Positions 11,642 through 23,900 of a DNA stretch of 64,000 nt are shown here, in pieces (within the stretch, counting starts at the first letter, position 1; every line of letters starts with the position of its first letter). A program made the translations under genes and the position numbers. Under the pieces are notes generated by a model, which made no database searches, was not told the origin of the DNA, and saw nothing but the letters and a program-made list of their open reading frames with translations. Where the stretch lies: contig CM037869.1 in assembly GCA_021292105.1 (NCBI GenBank), positions 42,451,990 through 42,515,989 on the forward strand, given 5' to 3'. Origin of the DNA: Anadara kagoshimensis (taxonomy: Eukaryota; Mollusca; Bivalvia; Arcoida; Arcidae).

Positions 11642-11910
11642 TTATTCTTTTGCTTTTATGTTCAACTCAATGTCTCTTCCGAAATTATATTTTGATGATT
11701 TTGAGCAAGGACATATATTCTCAATTCCTTTGAAATTTGGAAAGAATGGAATATATTTTGTCCAGTTCCATTTTCTAATGTATTTCATTCCAAACGGAAA
11801 ATCATATGTTCTTAAAGTTAGTTTTCCTGATTTCAATGTATCTTCATTTTCGTCTGCAGCCTCATCCTCAGACAGACGCCACGCCCTGATCCCTCTTTCC
11901 TCTAGCGTCC
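11642..11910 (-). CDS. SLC23-like: SLC23-like exon 14 (C-terminus and stop)
   Basis: 269 bp, entered in phase 1, stop TAA at 11644-11642. Starts GTLEERGIRAW, has an acidic insert, then YDFPFGMKYIRK and YIPFFPNF as in SVCT C-termini, followed by a 28-residue tail without recognised targeting signal. Confidence 0.95.
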
Positions 11911-14900
11911 CTATGTGATAACGAAGAAAACGATTAAAACATGGACGGATATATTTGTGTCTGATTCTAAATAAAACCATGTTTGATAAATCAGAGCAGT
12001 AAGAGTGGTTTTTATTTGATTAAGAAGAATAAGGAAGCCAATGGCGATTTTGGCGTGATTTTTACCGACCAAGGCTTCAAAATGGGTAGTGACTGTTTTT
12101 TCGCCAAGCACTTGGCATTAGGAAATGAATGTCACGGTTATTATGGATGGGAACTTAAAATTACCAAGGTCCTCTGTCACAATAAAGAACCCTGTTGTAT
12201 AATGGCTTCATTGCAACGCCGCTCAGGCAACATTTCTACAACTTCTCCTATATATAGCTATAGCTGACGGCGTCTCGAGATAAGTAAAATTTGCTTGACG
12301 GGAACGTTAAACACCATTACTGAACTGAACTCCAGTGGCTAAGCACAAAAATTAGTATCCAATAGCAATCTCTTGTTTAAATTGCACCAGCCGTTTGGAG
12401 AGACTAAAGTAATGAAGATTAGAACAGACTATCGGAAAGATGACCGAAGACCTTTACCAAATTGAAATTACTCAACAACTCTACTCACTACTAATATCAT
12501 TACCTGGCAATATGTTATCCAGAACTAACGAGACGAAACAGGCAATAAACATATTATTTGCTAGTAGTGCTGTTACCACCTGATTACCTATTGGGTCGCC
12601 TAAAAATAATTTTAAAAAACAACAAAAGTTTAATAAATATCATCAAAGCACTGAAGGTGCTGAAAGACGATTTAATTAGAAGCAATGAACTTAATAATAC
12701 AGTCAAACCTGTCTATAAAGGCCACCAAAGGGAACCAGCAAAAGTGGCCTTTATGGGCAGGTGGCCTTTATATACAGGTTTAAAAAATATGAATAAAGAA
12801 CAATTGGGATATAATTTTACTGTCCTTTATAAGCAGGTAGCCCTTATATAGAGGTGGCCTTAAAGCAGGTTGGACTGTATTTATTAAGAAAATGGCTATG
12901 GGGGTACTACGTGTGGTAATAAAAGAAACAACAAACCATTATTGAATACAATCCCAATTGAAAACTTTACAAACTGACAAATTAGATTAAACACGTGAAC
13001 GTCCACCAGGGAATTGTTCCGGAATTTCATTGAATCAAAAGAAGTCGCATATGAATCATTTCATTGCATTATACATAGAATTATATCAACTAAACACTGA
13101 TAAATTACGCTACTATATTATATACCTGTAGGAAATTTTAGGCGTGAATGGGCGCATTTTGATATTTGAACTTTGGAGCTATTGTGAACCAGATCACATT
13201 AGACTACCACGATGTGACCATGACCGACAGTGTGTAATATGCGTATGTCTGTTTTGTACAAGCGCACACTCATCTCACTTTGAGATGCTAGTTCATTACG
13301 ACAACAGTTACAGAGGTTGCTGCACCACCGGTCCATTATCCTGACACCGGTTAAGCAATGTGGAACGAAGTTTATTCTCACAATAACCATCGTTCGGGTT
13401 CGAACCCACAAGCCTTACATCTGGAGTCCGGCACTCTATGAGCTATATCCTACCATAAAATTCACTTATAAAACGCACAGGAAAAACATTATGCAAATAT
13501 AAGGTTGAATAATAATCTTAAAATTAATCAGAACATTGCCTTCCAACAGAAAAAAAAACAATAATTTTTTTTAGAAGCGCTTATCTTAAAACCGCGGTTG
13601 CCTAATGGCGTCGGTCTACCATATCAGGGTGTCTCACCGAGCCCCGCTCACACCACGTGTGGGAAAGTGAATTTTCCTTGCCGTTGAATCTTCACTGGTT
13701 TATCCGGTTTCAGTATTATGTGACTTTGGTAGTGACACGCTTGTCTATGGGGTACTGACTAAGTGAGTCAGTACCTGAGAGTCGCACGGAGTGCGCGCTG
13801 AAACAAGACAGACCATAAAACAAACTAGCGCTTCACAAGCATACACGAACGTGTTCATAGATTAATTTACAGAGATTAAAAAACTAGTTATCGTCGCAAA
13901 TAGCTGAAAATATTCTGATGTGACGTTAAACAACACCAAACGCTTATATAAAATATTAAAATAAATACTGATGAATGTAATTATGTCTGAAATAAATAAA
14001 GAAACTTGTTGTATAATGTCAACAGCGCGACGCACAGGCAAATTTCGCACCTTTGCCTAATGCTAAATAAAAAAAGCATGTTAATTGAAACCACTGAAAT
14101 TTTAAAACACATTCATATATAATTATCCCCGACTCTCAATGAAAGACAGGGGTTTTAAGTTAACATTCTTTATCGTGTCACGTGACCTCATTTATGCAAG
14201 TTACCATCTGAAAGAATACTTAATATTTACAATATGACTGTATCTCTCTTCGATGAAACATGCAAAAGCAATTGTATTGCAATTCCATAAAAGACAATTG
14301 GAGTCATGACCCTTGGTTTGTATCAATTTGACCGCAATATCACGACATGTCCCACACAGGGGGGTCACGTGGTCGTGTGAGATACACCGAACTCGCATGA
14401 CTAAAAACCCTATCTCACACGAGCAGATATTGAAGAAATAGCCCCAAGTTACAAACTAGTTATTAAAAGAAAGAATCGTAAATACAGGTACAAGCAATGA
14501 CATTCTGATCATGGTATTTCAAGGGGTAATTCAAGATAGTGTGGCGCGTGCCAAATTCCAATTGAAGGGCTTCGGCCTTCATCGAATGTGGCACGCGCCA
14601 CACTATCTTGCATGTACCTTTGAAATACTGTAAAACATAAAATTTTCGCGTGCATGTTATTTTCGCGTAATTCGCGAGTTCATAAAAAATCGCGAAAATT
14701 ATATGCGCGAAAATAAATTTGATCGAATAAATATGAATGGACTTATTTGGGTGTTTCAGCAAGGGGCTCACGATGGGATCGGGCTCACCAACGGGATATC
14801 GCGAAAATTTCATGCCGCGAAATGACTTTGATACAAATATCGCAAAAATATCATGCCGCCAAAATAAAATGTTTTACAGTACCATAATCCGAATGTAATT

Positions 14901-17900
14901 TCTTAAATACTGAGAACTTGGCGAAAGAACAAGAATAGTGTTTGTCAATTTTGTTTGCCTAGACATATAAAGCTTACCTGAGGTAAAAAGTGCTTCGTTG
15001 TTTTTAACCCAACCTGGAGCAGCTAACCCACAGAAAAGTCCCATACCAAATACTATCATATTCCTGGAAGAATTTAAATCCACATATTGAAGATTCGATG
15101 CACCAACTGCAGCCAAAACTCCTAAAATAAAATCAAAACCAAACATACAAATCTAGTTTCAAATCACTATCTAAATACAAAGTAAAATTTCTGAAACTAG
15201 CGAACATGTTAAATACCTGAAAATCCACCAGGTGTTCTGGAAGGGTAATCACCTACTGTTTAACTAGTACATCCGCCACCTTCGTTGTAAAAAGTTCCCA
15301 TAGTTGGAATAAGCCTACGATAGCTTTGAGGTGACAGAGATGGGGATAGCAAGTTCTTGGAAAGCTCCGGAAAATAGATAACATCTGCCGAAAAACTGTC
15401 ACTATATGGCTAATATGTTAGCTCACTGTTAAACATTCAATATATATTTTTGGAAATAAAAAAAAACATACAAGTACATACACCCTGTGGTCCATATATA
15501 TTTTTTTCCTTGTTTTTTATTTTGTTTTTTTACAAGAAGGGAATTTACAAGCTAAAGACATATGCATGTACTTAGAACATACCGAGGAAACAAAGAATTC
15601 GAGATAATACAAATTAATAATAACAAGAACTGTTTCGTGAGAGCCAAATACCCCCTTTATCTAACATCTACAAAAGTATTATGTTTTCCTGCGACCTTGA
15701 GCTTTCCGATATGACATTTGGGTTAAGGTCATACCCCACACACCTTTGGTTGGTTGGTAGGTTGAATGTTGCTTAACGTCGCATCAGCAATTTTTCAGCT
15801 ATTCGCGACGAGAACTATTTAATTAATCTCTTTGGATTAATCAATGAACAATTTTGTGTATGCATGTGAAGTGCGAGTGTGTTGTATGGTCTGCCTTGTA
15901 CTAGCGCGCACTCAGGGCGACTTTACCGTGCTAGCTCACAGAGTCAGTACGTCACAGACAAGCGTACCACTCCCCCAGTCCATTATACTGATACCAGGTG
16001 AATCAGTAAAGGCCAACGGTAAGGAAAATCCACACACCTTTGGACAATGAAGGTTATTCATGTAAAGTTTTATGACAGCGGTCCAAACCAATTGTTAGAT
16101 ATGATTTGGACACGAATTTACACAGATGGATGAACAGATAGACATGGTGATCCCTTTAATAAAACAGCCAAACACAAGTATACAAAGAAAAAGCAAATGC
16201 GTTTTTTGATAATAATTATTAAATCTGATTTAATTTGCAGAACTAGACGGCCCTCTCGAAATTAAATTTCTCATTAATATAATGCTCGAACCAAAATTGT
16301 GAAATTCCAAATACCTTTATTTCAAGATGTTGAATTGAGAATGTAAGAAGGACCAAAATTTTATTTTATAAAATACAGTCAAACCTGTCTATAAAGGCCA
16401 CCCAAGGGATCCAGTAAGAGTGGTTTGTATGGGCAGGTGGCCTTTATATACAAGTTCAAATAATATGAATAAAGAACAATTGGGATAAATTTATCTGGCC
16501 CTTATAAGCAACTGACCCCTTTATATAGGCGTGGCCTTTAAGGCAGGTTGGACTGTACATCTTATTTTTTACCAAACATATTTTTTATCAATGATTTTAA
16601 TACTCGTGACCTTGGACGGACACTTGAGGGATATAATGCTTACCAAATAAAACTATAAATGATGCGCCAATGATAGGATCGGGTATCGTGACAATAAAGG
16701 CACTCATTTTGCTGAAACACCCAAATATCATCATTATAACACCAGCCGTAAAAACAACACGTCTACTGCCAACCTAAAATAAATAAATACCGTTACCACG
16801 ACAACAGAAGAACTAATTTTATTGAAACACCCAAACAGCATCATTATAACACCAGCCGTAAAAACAACACGTCTACTGCCAACCTAAAATAAATTAATAC
16901 AATTAAAGTCCGATCATATTTTCAGTGATGAAAAAAAAGGTTTTGAATGGGTGGAGTGATTCAAACTTAGATATCTTACTTGATATAACTTCAATAGAAT
17001 TGAAATTGCGCATGTGTTATTAGAACATATTTTTTCATATTTTGGATATTTTTTGCAAATATTCTCAGCTTTTCATTTTTTCTGGCTTTTAATTTATATG
17101 AATAAATTTTAATAAACTTTATCGATAAAAGTTTGATGAGAAATTATTACTTGTTCGTGTGCAGTCTTGTTTAGAATATAGGTATTTAAAAAAGTATTTC
17201 TCTATCTTCATGGTTAAATTATTAATATCCGCTGTAGTTTTGGAGTTTTTGGGAGTCTAAATTTAGCAATTACTTGAAAGGAAGCTGTTGTCCCTCTCAT
17301 ATGTTGATATGGCATATTCGACAGTTTCATTCATATAAGTCATTCAGAACTTAGTTTTAATTGGCTAATACGTACTCACGCGATACGGCTTTATACGTGT
17401 ATTTTTTCCTAACCAGTATATGTCATGGACTAACCCATTGCACTTGTTTATGAATGGACACCAGGTAAAACAACACAAACATAAAAATAATGAATAATAT
17501 TTATTACACATGTTTGACCTTGAACGACATTTTTTAATTAATATTTTAAAACTGCAAAACCTTCAAGCTCATCTAACAAGCCGCGATTTTTATCTCAAAA
17601 GATGCAGTTATTGACGATTTACGTAATATGCATTGTCTGAGTTCAGATGTGCGTCTGATAAAAACGGAGTTTATTTGATTTTTAGACTTAATATAAGAAA
17701 TTTAATCAAATTTTTAAAATTTTTTATAAAAATTACAGAGCTTCATAAAGCATTTATGAAAGTTGAGGTAAGTACTCCACGATCTTTTTTTCATCACTAA
17801 TTAAGTGATCAGACTATGTATACTATGACTACAGAGGTACTCATTGTACTGAAACACCAAAATGACATAATTATAACACCTGCTGTAAGAACAACACGTC

Positions 17901-20900
17901 TACTGTCAATCTAAAATAAATAAATACCGTTACCATGACAACAGAGGTACTGATTTTACTGAAACATCCTGCCAACCTAAAATAAATAAATACAGTAACC
18001 ATTGCAACAACATTTTACTGAAACACCTAAATAACATCATAATGACATCAGCATTCTACTGCCATCCTAAAATAAATACATACCGTTACCATGACAAAAA
18101 AGGTACTCATTCTGCTGAAACAACCAAATAACACAATTATATCACAACGCCGTAAGAACAACAATTCTACTGCAAACCTAAAATAAAAGAATACAGTTAC
18201 CATGACAACAGAGGTACTTCTTTTTCTGAAACACCAAAACAACATCATTATAACACTAGCCGTAAAAACATCAAGTCTACTGCCAACCTGAAATAAATAA
18301 ATACATTTACCATGACAACAGAGACACTAGTTTCACTGAAACGCCCAAATAACATCATTAAGAACAACACTTCTACTGCCAACCTAAAATATAAAAAAAT
18401 GACAACAGAGGTACTCATTTTGCTGAAACACCCAAACAACACCATTATAACACCAGGTCCTAGTTTCACAATCATTTCTTAGCTAAGAATTTCCTTAACT
18501 TGATTTTAGCAAAATTTGGTAATCTTTTTTTAAACTACTGATGGATATTTTTGTCAAAAGTATATGCGAATGTTTTAATCTGGAAGTAATCTTAAAAATG
18601 ACACCTTAAATCTTCGAATATCTTGAAAATTAACAAAATTATAAAGATTTGAAATTTTTCAAGATTTGAGTTAAGTAAAATTTTAGCTAAGGAATGATTG
18701 TGAAACCGGGGCCAGCCGTAAGAACATCAAGTCTACTGCCAACCTAAAATAAATAAATAGTTACCATGATAACAGAGGCACTAGTTTCACTGAAACACCC
18801 AAACAACATCAAATCACAATCCCAAATATAAGTAAATAATTTGAAACTGGCTTCTAACAGGGAAATAGAATAAGGCCGGGTGCTCCGGAAGGGTAAACAC
18901 ATATTTAGCTGGCTATATTTGTCAGGTGTGAAAACTTTATTGGATAATATTCCATTTGTGTACGAGTCGTTATCTCATTTTGACCATACTTGAAAATGCA
19001 GTCCAACCTGCGTTAGAGGTCATCTCTATTTAAGGGCCACTTGCTTATAAAGGCCAGTAGAATTTTATCCCAATTGTTCTTTATTCATATTATTTAAACC
19101 TGTATATAAAGCCCACCTTCCCGTTAAGGACCCTATTACTGGTTACCTTGAGTGACCTTTATAGACAGGTTTGACTGTTAGTAATTGCTGTTCGTCAAGC
19201 ACTGGACATTTAGAAATGAAAATCACAAGGTCCTCTGGAAGAGACCTTCTGGAAAAACAGATGTTCCGTGTTCACAAAAAGCGTATCATGTTAAAGAAAC
19301 ATTTCTTGCAAATGTCAAATGTCTACCGGTTCAATCATAGTGGGAGACATCTCGATATAAGTGAAATAATCTTAAATAAGACGTAAAACTCCATTTATTT
19401 AATCAATCAATCAATTTGGTCATTGATTAGGTTCTTTTCAATCACAATTTTTATATGTAATCATACATACCTTTGTGAGACTAATAACGCCAATATTTTG
19501 ACTGCAAGATGTTACCCCGAACCCAGATCCAACAGCCACAGCCAGTATACAGTCGATACCTTCAATGAGTATGCCTATATTAACAAAAAATAGTAAACCT
19601 ATTATTAAAAAATAAATTATTACCCCCCCCCCCCTCCGCAAACGAAGTTTAGGGGGTATAAATGAACTATTCTGTCTGCACATTTGGTGGTTGTCCATCC
19701 CAATATTGTGTCCGCACTTTATCTTTTATGTCTATAGATGGATTTTGAAACTTGGCACAAACGTAAACCAACATGAGACGATGTGTTGCGTATCACATTT
19801 ATCTGTATATGTCAAAGGTTAAGGTCAGGAGGTCAATGTTTGGAGGAAGAGGTATTAGGCTCTCAAGAGACAGTTCTAGTTTTTTCTTTTTCTTTTTTTC
19901 ATATTAAATGCTAAAACCCCTCTGTAAGTGTAAAAGCCCGCGAAGCAAAATAATATCAGTTATTCCTTATAATTTAATTTAATTATACCTTTGCAATAAT
20001 ACAATGTATTTACAATTTCAATGACAAATGTTTTAAAAACTTTACAGTTAAATAAAAAACAAACATACTAATCCATGTCCGAATCACAATCCAGAAGCAA
20101 AAAAAAAAAAAAAAACAAAACTTTGAAACAGACACGTAAACATTCACCAGGGAAGTGAGAAAGATCTTGACTAGGGAGAGCATATTTAATCTAATCTTAA
20201 TCTTCGGGCTTTTAGTAAACAAACGTTGGCGATGGATTGAGGCTTTACTGTTACTTTTATATAAAAACAAAAGCTTTCAGTGAAAGCAAGATCCCCCGCC
20301 GATAGGTGTTTTTAAGATGAACGACAGGGCCACACTTGACATTTTTATCTTAAAATTAAGAATGTCAAGTGTTGGCTATTTTCTTCCCGTCCATCCAATG
20401 TGTGTATCAGTCTCTGTTTATGTCAAGTGTTGGCTATTTTCTTCCTGTCCATCCAATGTGTGTATCAGTCTCTATCTATCTATGAAGTGTGATCAAGTGA
20501 TACATAACTGGATTTTTAATGATGTTTATTATGGTATTAATATGCGCCAATATAGCACTTTGTTGTTGACTATCCATCGGTGTAATATGTACTATATATG
20601 TTAGAAGTTTGAACATTAACTGTCAGACGAAAATAAACTAAAAAGGGCCATAACTCCTAGAAAAGTTAATGGACCAGAACTGGTTTACAATATGCAAAAC
20701 TATACTTCACACTGACCATTGCTGTAAAGTTTCACATATATTGGATGGACAGTTTAGGAGAACTAGCGCGGACAAACTTTGTAACTGGCGAAAATAAACT
20801 ACAAAAGAACATAACTCCTGGAAAAAATCAATGAACAAGAACTGGTTCAAGATATGCACAACTACACTTCCCACTGATCATTACTGTAAAGTTTAATGAA

Positions 20901-23900
20901 TATCGGATGGATGGTTTAGGAGAACTAGCACGGACAAACTTTGTGACACGAAAGGGCCATAACTCCTGGAAAAATCAATGAACCGAAACTGGTTCAAGAT
21001 ATGCACAACTACACTTCCCACTGATCATTACTGTAAAGTTTAATGAATATCGGATGGATGGTTTAGGAGAACTAGTACGGACAACCTTTGTGACACAAAA
21101 GGGCTATAACTCCAGAAAAAAAATCAATGAACCGGAACTGGTTCAAGATATGCACAACTACACTTCCAACTGATCATTACTCTACAGTTTCATGAATATC
21201 GGATGGATGGTAAAAAATGATTCAAAGTGACTAAGAATGCAATACTATTCCTTCATGTATTGGAAAACGAAAAGAAATATGGACGATAAAATTATAAGCA
21301 ATCAGCAAGATTTCTTATCATTTCATATTAAACTCATACACGTCAACACAACATACTGGTAAGAGCCTAAATTACAATCCTAAAACTGGCAAATTGATTT
21401 CAACACCCGAACGTCCACTAGAGAAATGAGGCCGCGTGTTCTGGAAGGGTAAACACCTCCATCTAGCTACACCCGCCATGTGTGTAATTAAAATTGAGAA
21501 TGAAAGTAACGTGCAACAATAGGAGGTCAAATATATCCAGGAAAATTATGTATACGGAGATATCATACTTGTCAACAATATTGTGATGACGGCTATTTAA
21601 CTTTGGTAAGGTTCGGTTTTCAATGACCCCATGTCCCAACAGCTCTACCATAGCCCATTAGCATATAAATAATGCATTCAAAACAACTTATAACTAGAAA
21701 AACTGTGAGCCCCAAGCTCACAAAAAATACCCACCGCTCCCAAAAATACATCGGATAAAATTTTTAAATAGGAGGTGCACATCTACATTATATCACAAAG
21801 ATTGTGTGAAAGTTTCATGGAAATCCATAGAAGGGTTTAGGAGGAGTTGCGGATAAGAGATAGGTACCCTAAGAAGTAACGGAAGGACGTAAGGACGGAC
21901 ACACGGACGGACAACCCTATCAATATATACCCCCCCCCCCACTTTTTAAGCGGGGGGTGTAATAAAGGAAGGCAAATATAGTAATAATTCAAAATGCTGT
22001 TATTTTAGCGAATCAAGTGTTAATTCGCGAGAAGATGAAATTGCGTTTCAGTCATCGGTTATTGACTAGCAAAATTATTTAAAGATAGATACCTTCAATT
22101 CCAAGAAGATATGGAATTCGGGAATTAATTAGAACGCAAATTAACGCAAAAATTATGTTCATGCGAAGAAAACCCACTTACAGCAAACTAAAGCATTGTT
22201 TTATATTTTACTCAACTCACAGCATAATAAAATGTATAATTTCAAAATTGATTTCCATACCTCTATTTACTGCTGAGGATGGTGGCGGAAGTGCTCCAGC
22301 AATTCTTGCGCATGTGTAATAGTCTCCAATTGACTCTATCACCGATGTCACAACTCCAGCAATCATAGTAAGAAATATTGCAGAATTAAAAGTAGGTCTG
22401 CCATATTTTCCTAAAAACGAATAATAAAAGTGTAAAGCCATTAAAGTTCGATATTTAGTCGAGTTGTTACGATGGTGAACTAGACTATGAATTTGATGAT
22501 GCGACGAGCAGGCGGAAGGAATTAGTGTTGTGGACTTTTTTTCTAAACGCCAATAGATCGAGCATGAGTTCCGTTCAAGTCAACTGATTTTTGTCGAGTT
22601 ATTGGCCTTGGACTAACATAGTAAAATGATGGATTTTGCCGCCCGAACTTGTATTAAAAACCCTTGCAGGCATTAAACTACGATTTTGCATGTCAATCAA
22701 AAACAAACATACTAATCCATTTCCAAATCACAATCCAGAAGCAAAGTAAAAACTTTGGAACTGACAAGTTAGGTTAGACACGTGAACTTCCACCAGGGAA
22801 GTGAGGCCGGGTGCTCCGGAAGGATACACCCTACCATATAGAATGTGAAATTACAATTTGATTTGTGCCTCCTGCTTACAGGAATTTATCTTATTTTTAT
22901 ATTGGTGATTTATGACATTGACAAATCAATTGATGATTTATTATTTTGATCATTGACATAAGCAAAATGTAATTTTTGAAGAATGATGTAAGCGACACGT
23001 TGAACTCGCGTTTTATTGCGTTGGTAGGGAACCATGCATTGGTTGGAAGTATAGTGGATAAACAAGACTGTGATTACAGGGACACAAAGCAGAAAAGAAG
23101 AAAGTTCAGATTCATACAGTCAGAAAAATTATCCATTGATGCTGCAAATGAGCTGGTATTGAATTATTATCGATGATGACATACCTGGGTAAGAAAATGT
23201 CACCGTATGACTTACCTGGGTACGAAAATGTCGCCTAATGACTTACCTTGGTACGAAATGTCACCTAATGACTTACCTGGGTACTGAAATGTCCTCTAAT
23301 GACTTACCTGGGTACGGAAATGTCGCCTAATGACTTACCTTGGTACGAAAATGTCGCCTAATGACTTACCTGGGTACGGAAATGTCGCCTAATGACTTAC
23401 CTGGGTACGGAAATGTCGCCTAATGACTTACCAGGGTACGGAAATGTCGCCCATGGAGTTTGTTGTATGACGTGTGTCCGTATGTCCGTTCTTGCTTCAT
23501 ATCCATAGTTGCCTTTCCTTTCAGGGAATACGTCCGTGATAGTGAAAACGTAACATAGCAACCACACAAAACACACCGATATGATAACCTGTAAGTATTA
23601 AATAAAGCATGAGTTTGATTGACAGTAAAGGGCGGAGCATAAGTCATTACATGAGTTTGATTGAAGGTAAAGGGTTGAGCATAAGTCATTACATGAGTTT
23701 GAGTCAAGGTAGAGGGTTGGGCATAAGTCATTACATTGGTTGGAGTGACGGTAGAGGGTTGGGCATAAGTCATTACATTGGTTTGAGTCACGGTAGAGGG
23801 TTGGGCATTAATCATTACATGAGTTTAAGAGACGGAAGAGGGTTGAGCATAAGTCATTACATTGGTTTAAGTGACGGTAGAAGGTTGGGTATAAGGCATT

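Noticed and set aside
18048-18475. Minus-strand ORFs taken as a separate membrane protein
   Set aside because: They read through several exon 11 copies and the intron tracts between them; the homologous parts are better explained as tandem partial exon duplicates.
23195-23450. Regular 31-bp repeats resembling a CRISPR array
   Set aside because: Units are contiguous without variable spacers, the context is a spliced animal gene, and the unit is derived from an exon boundary.
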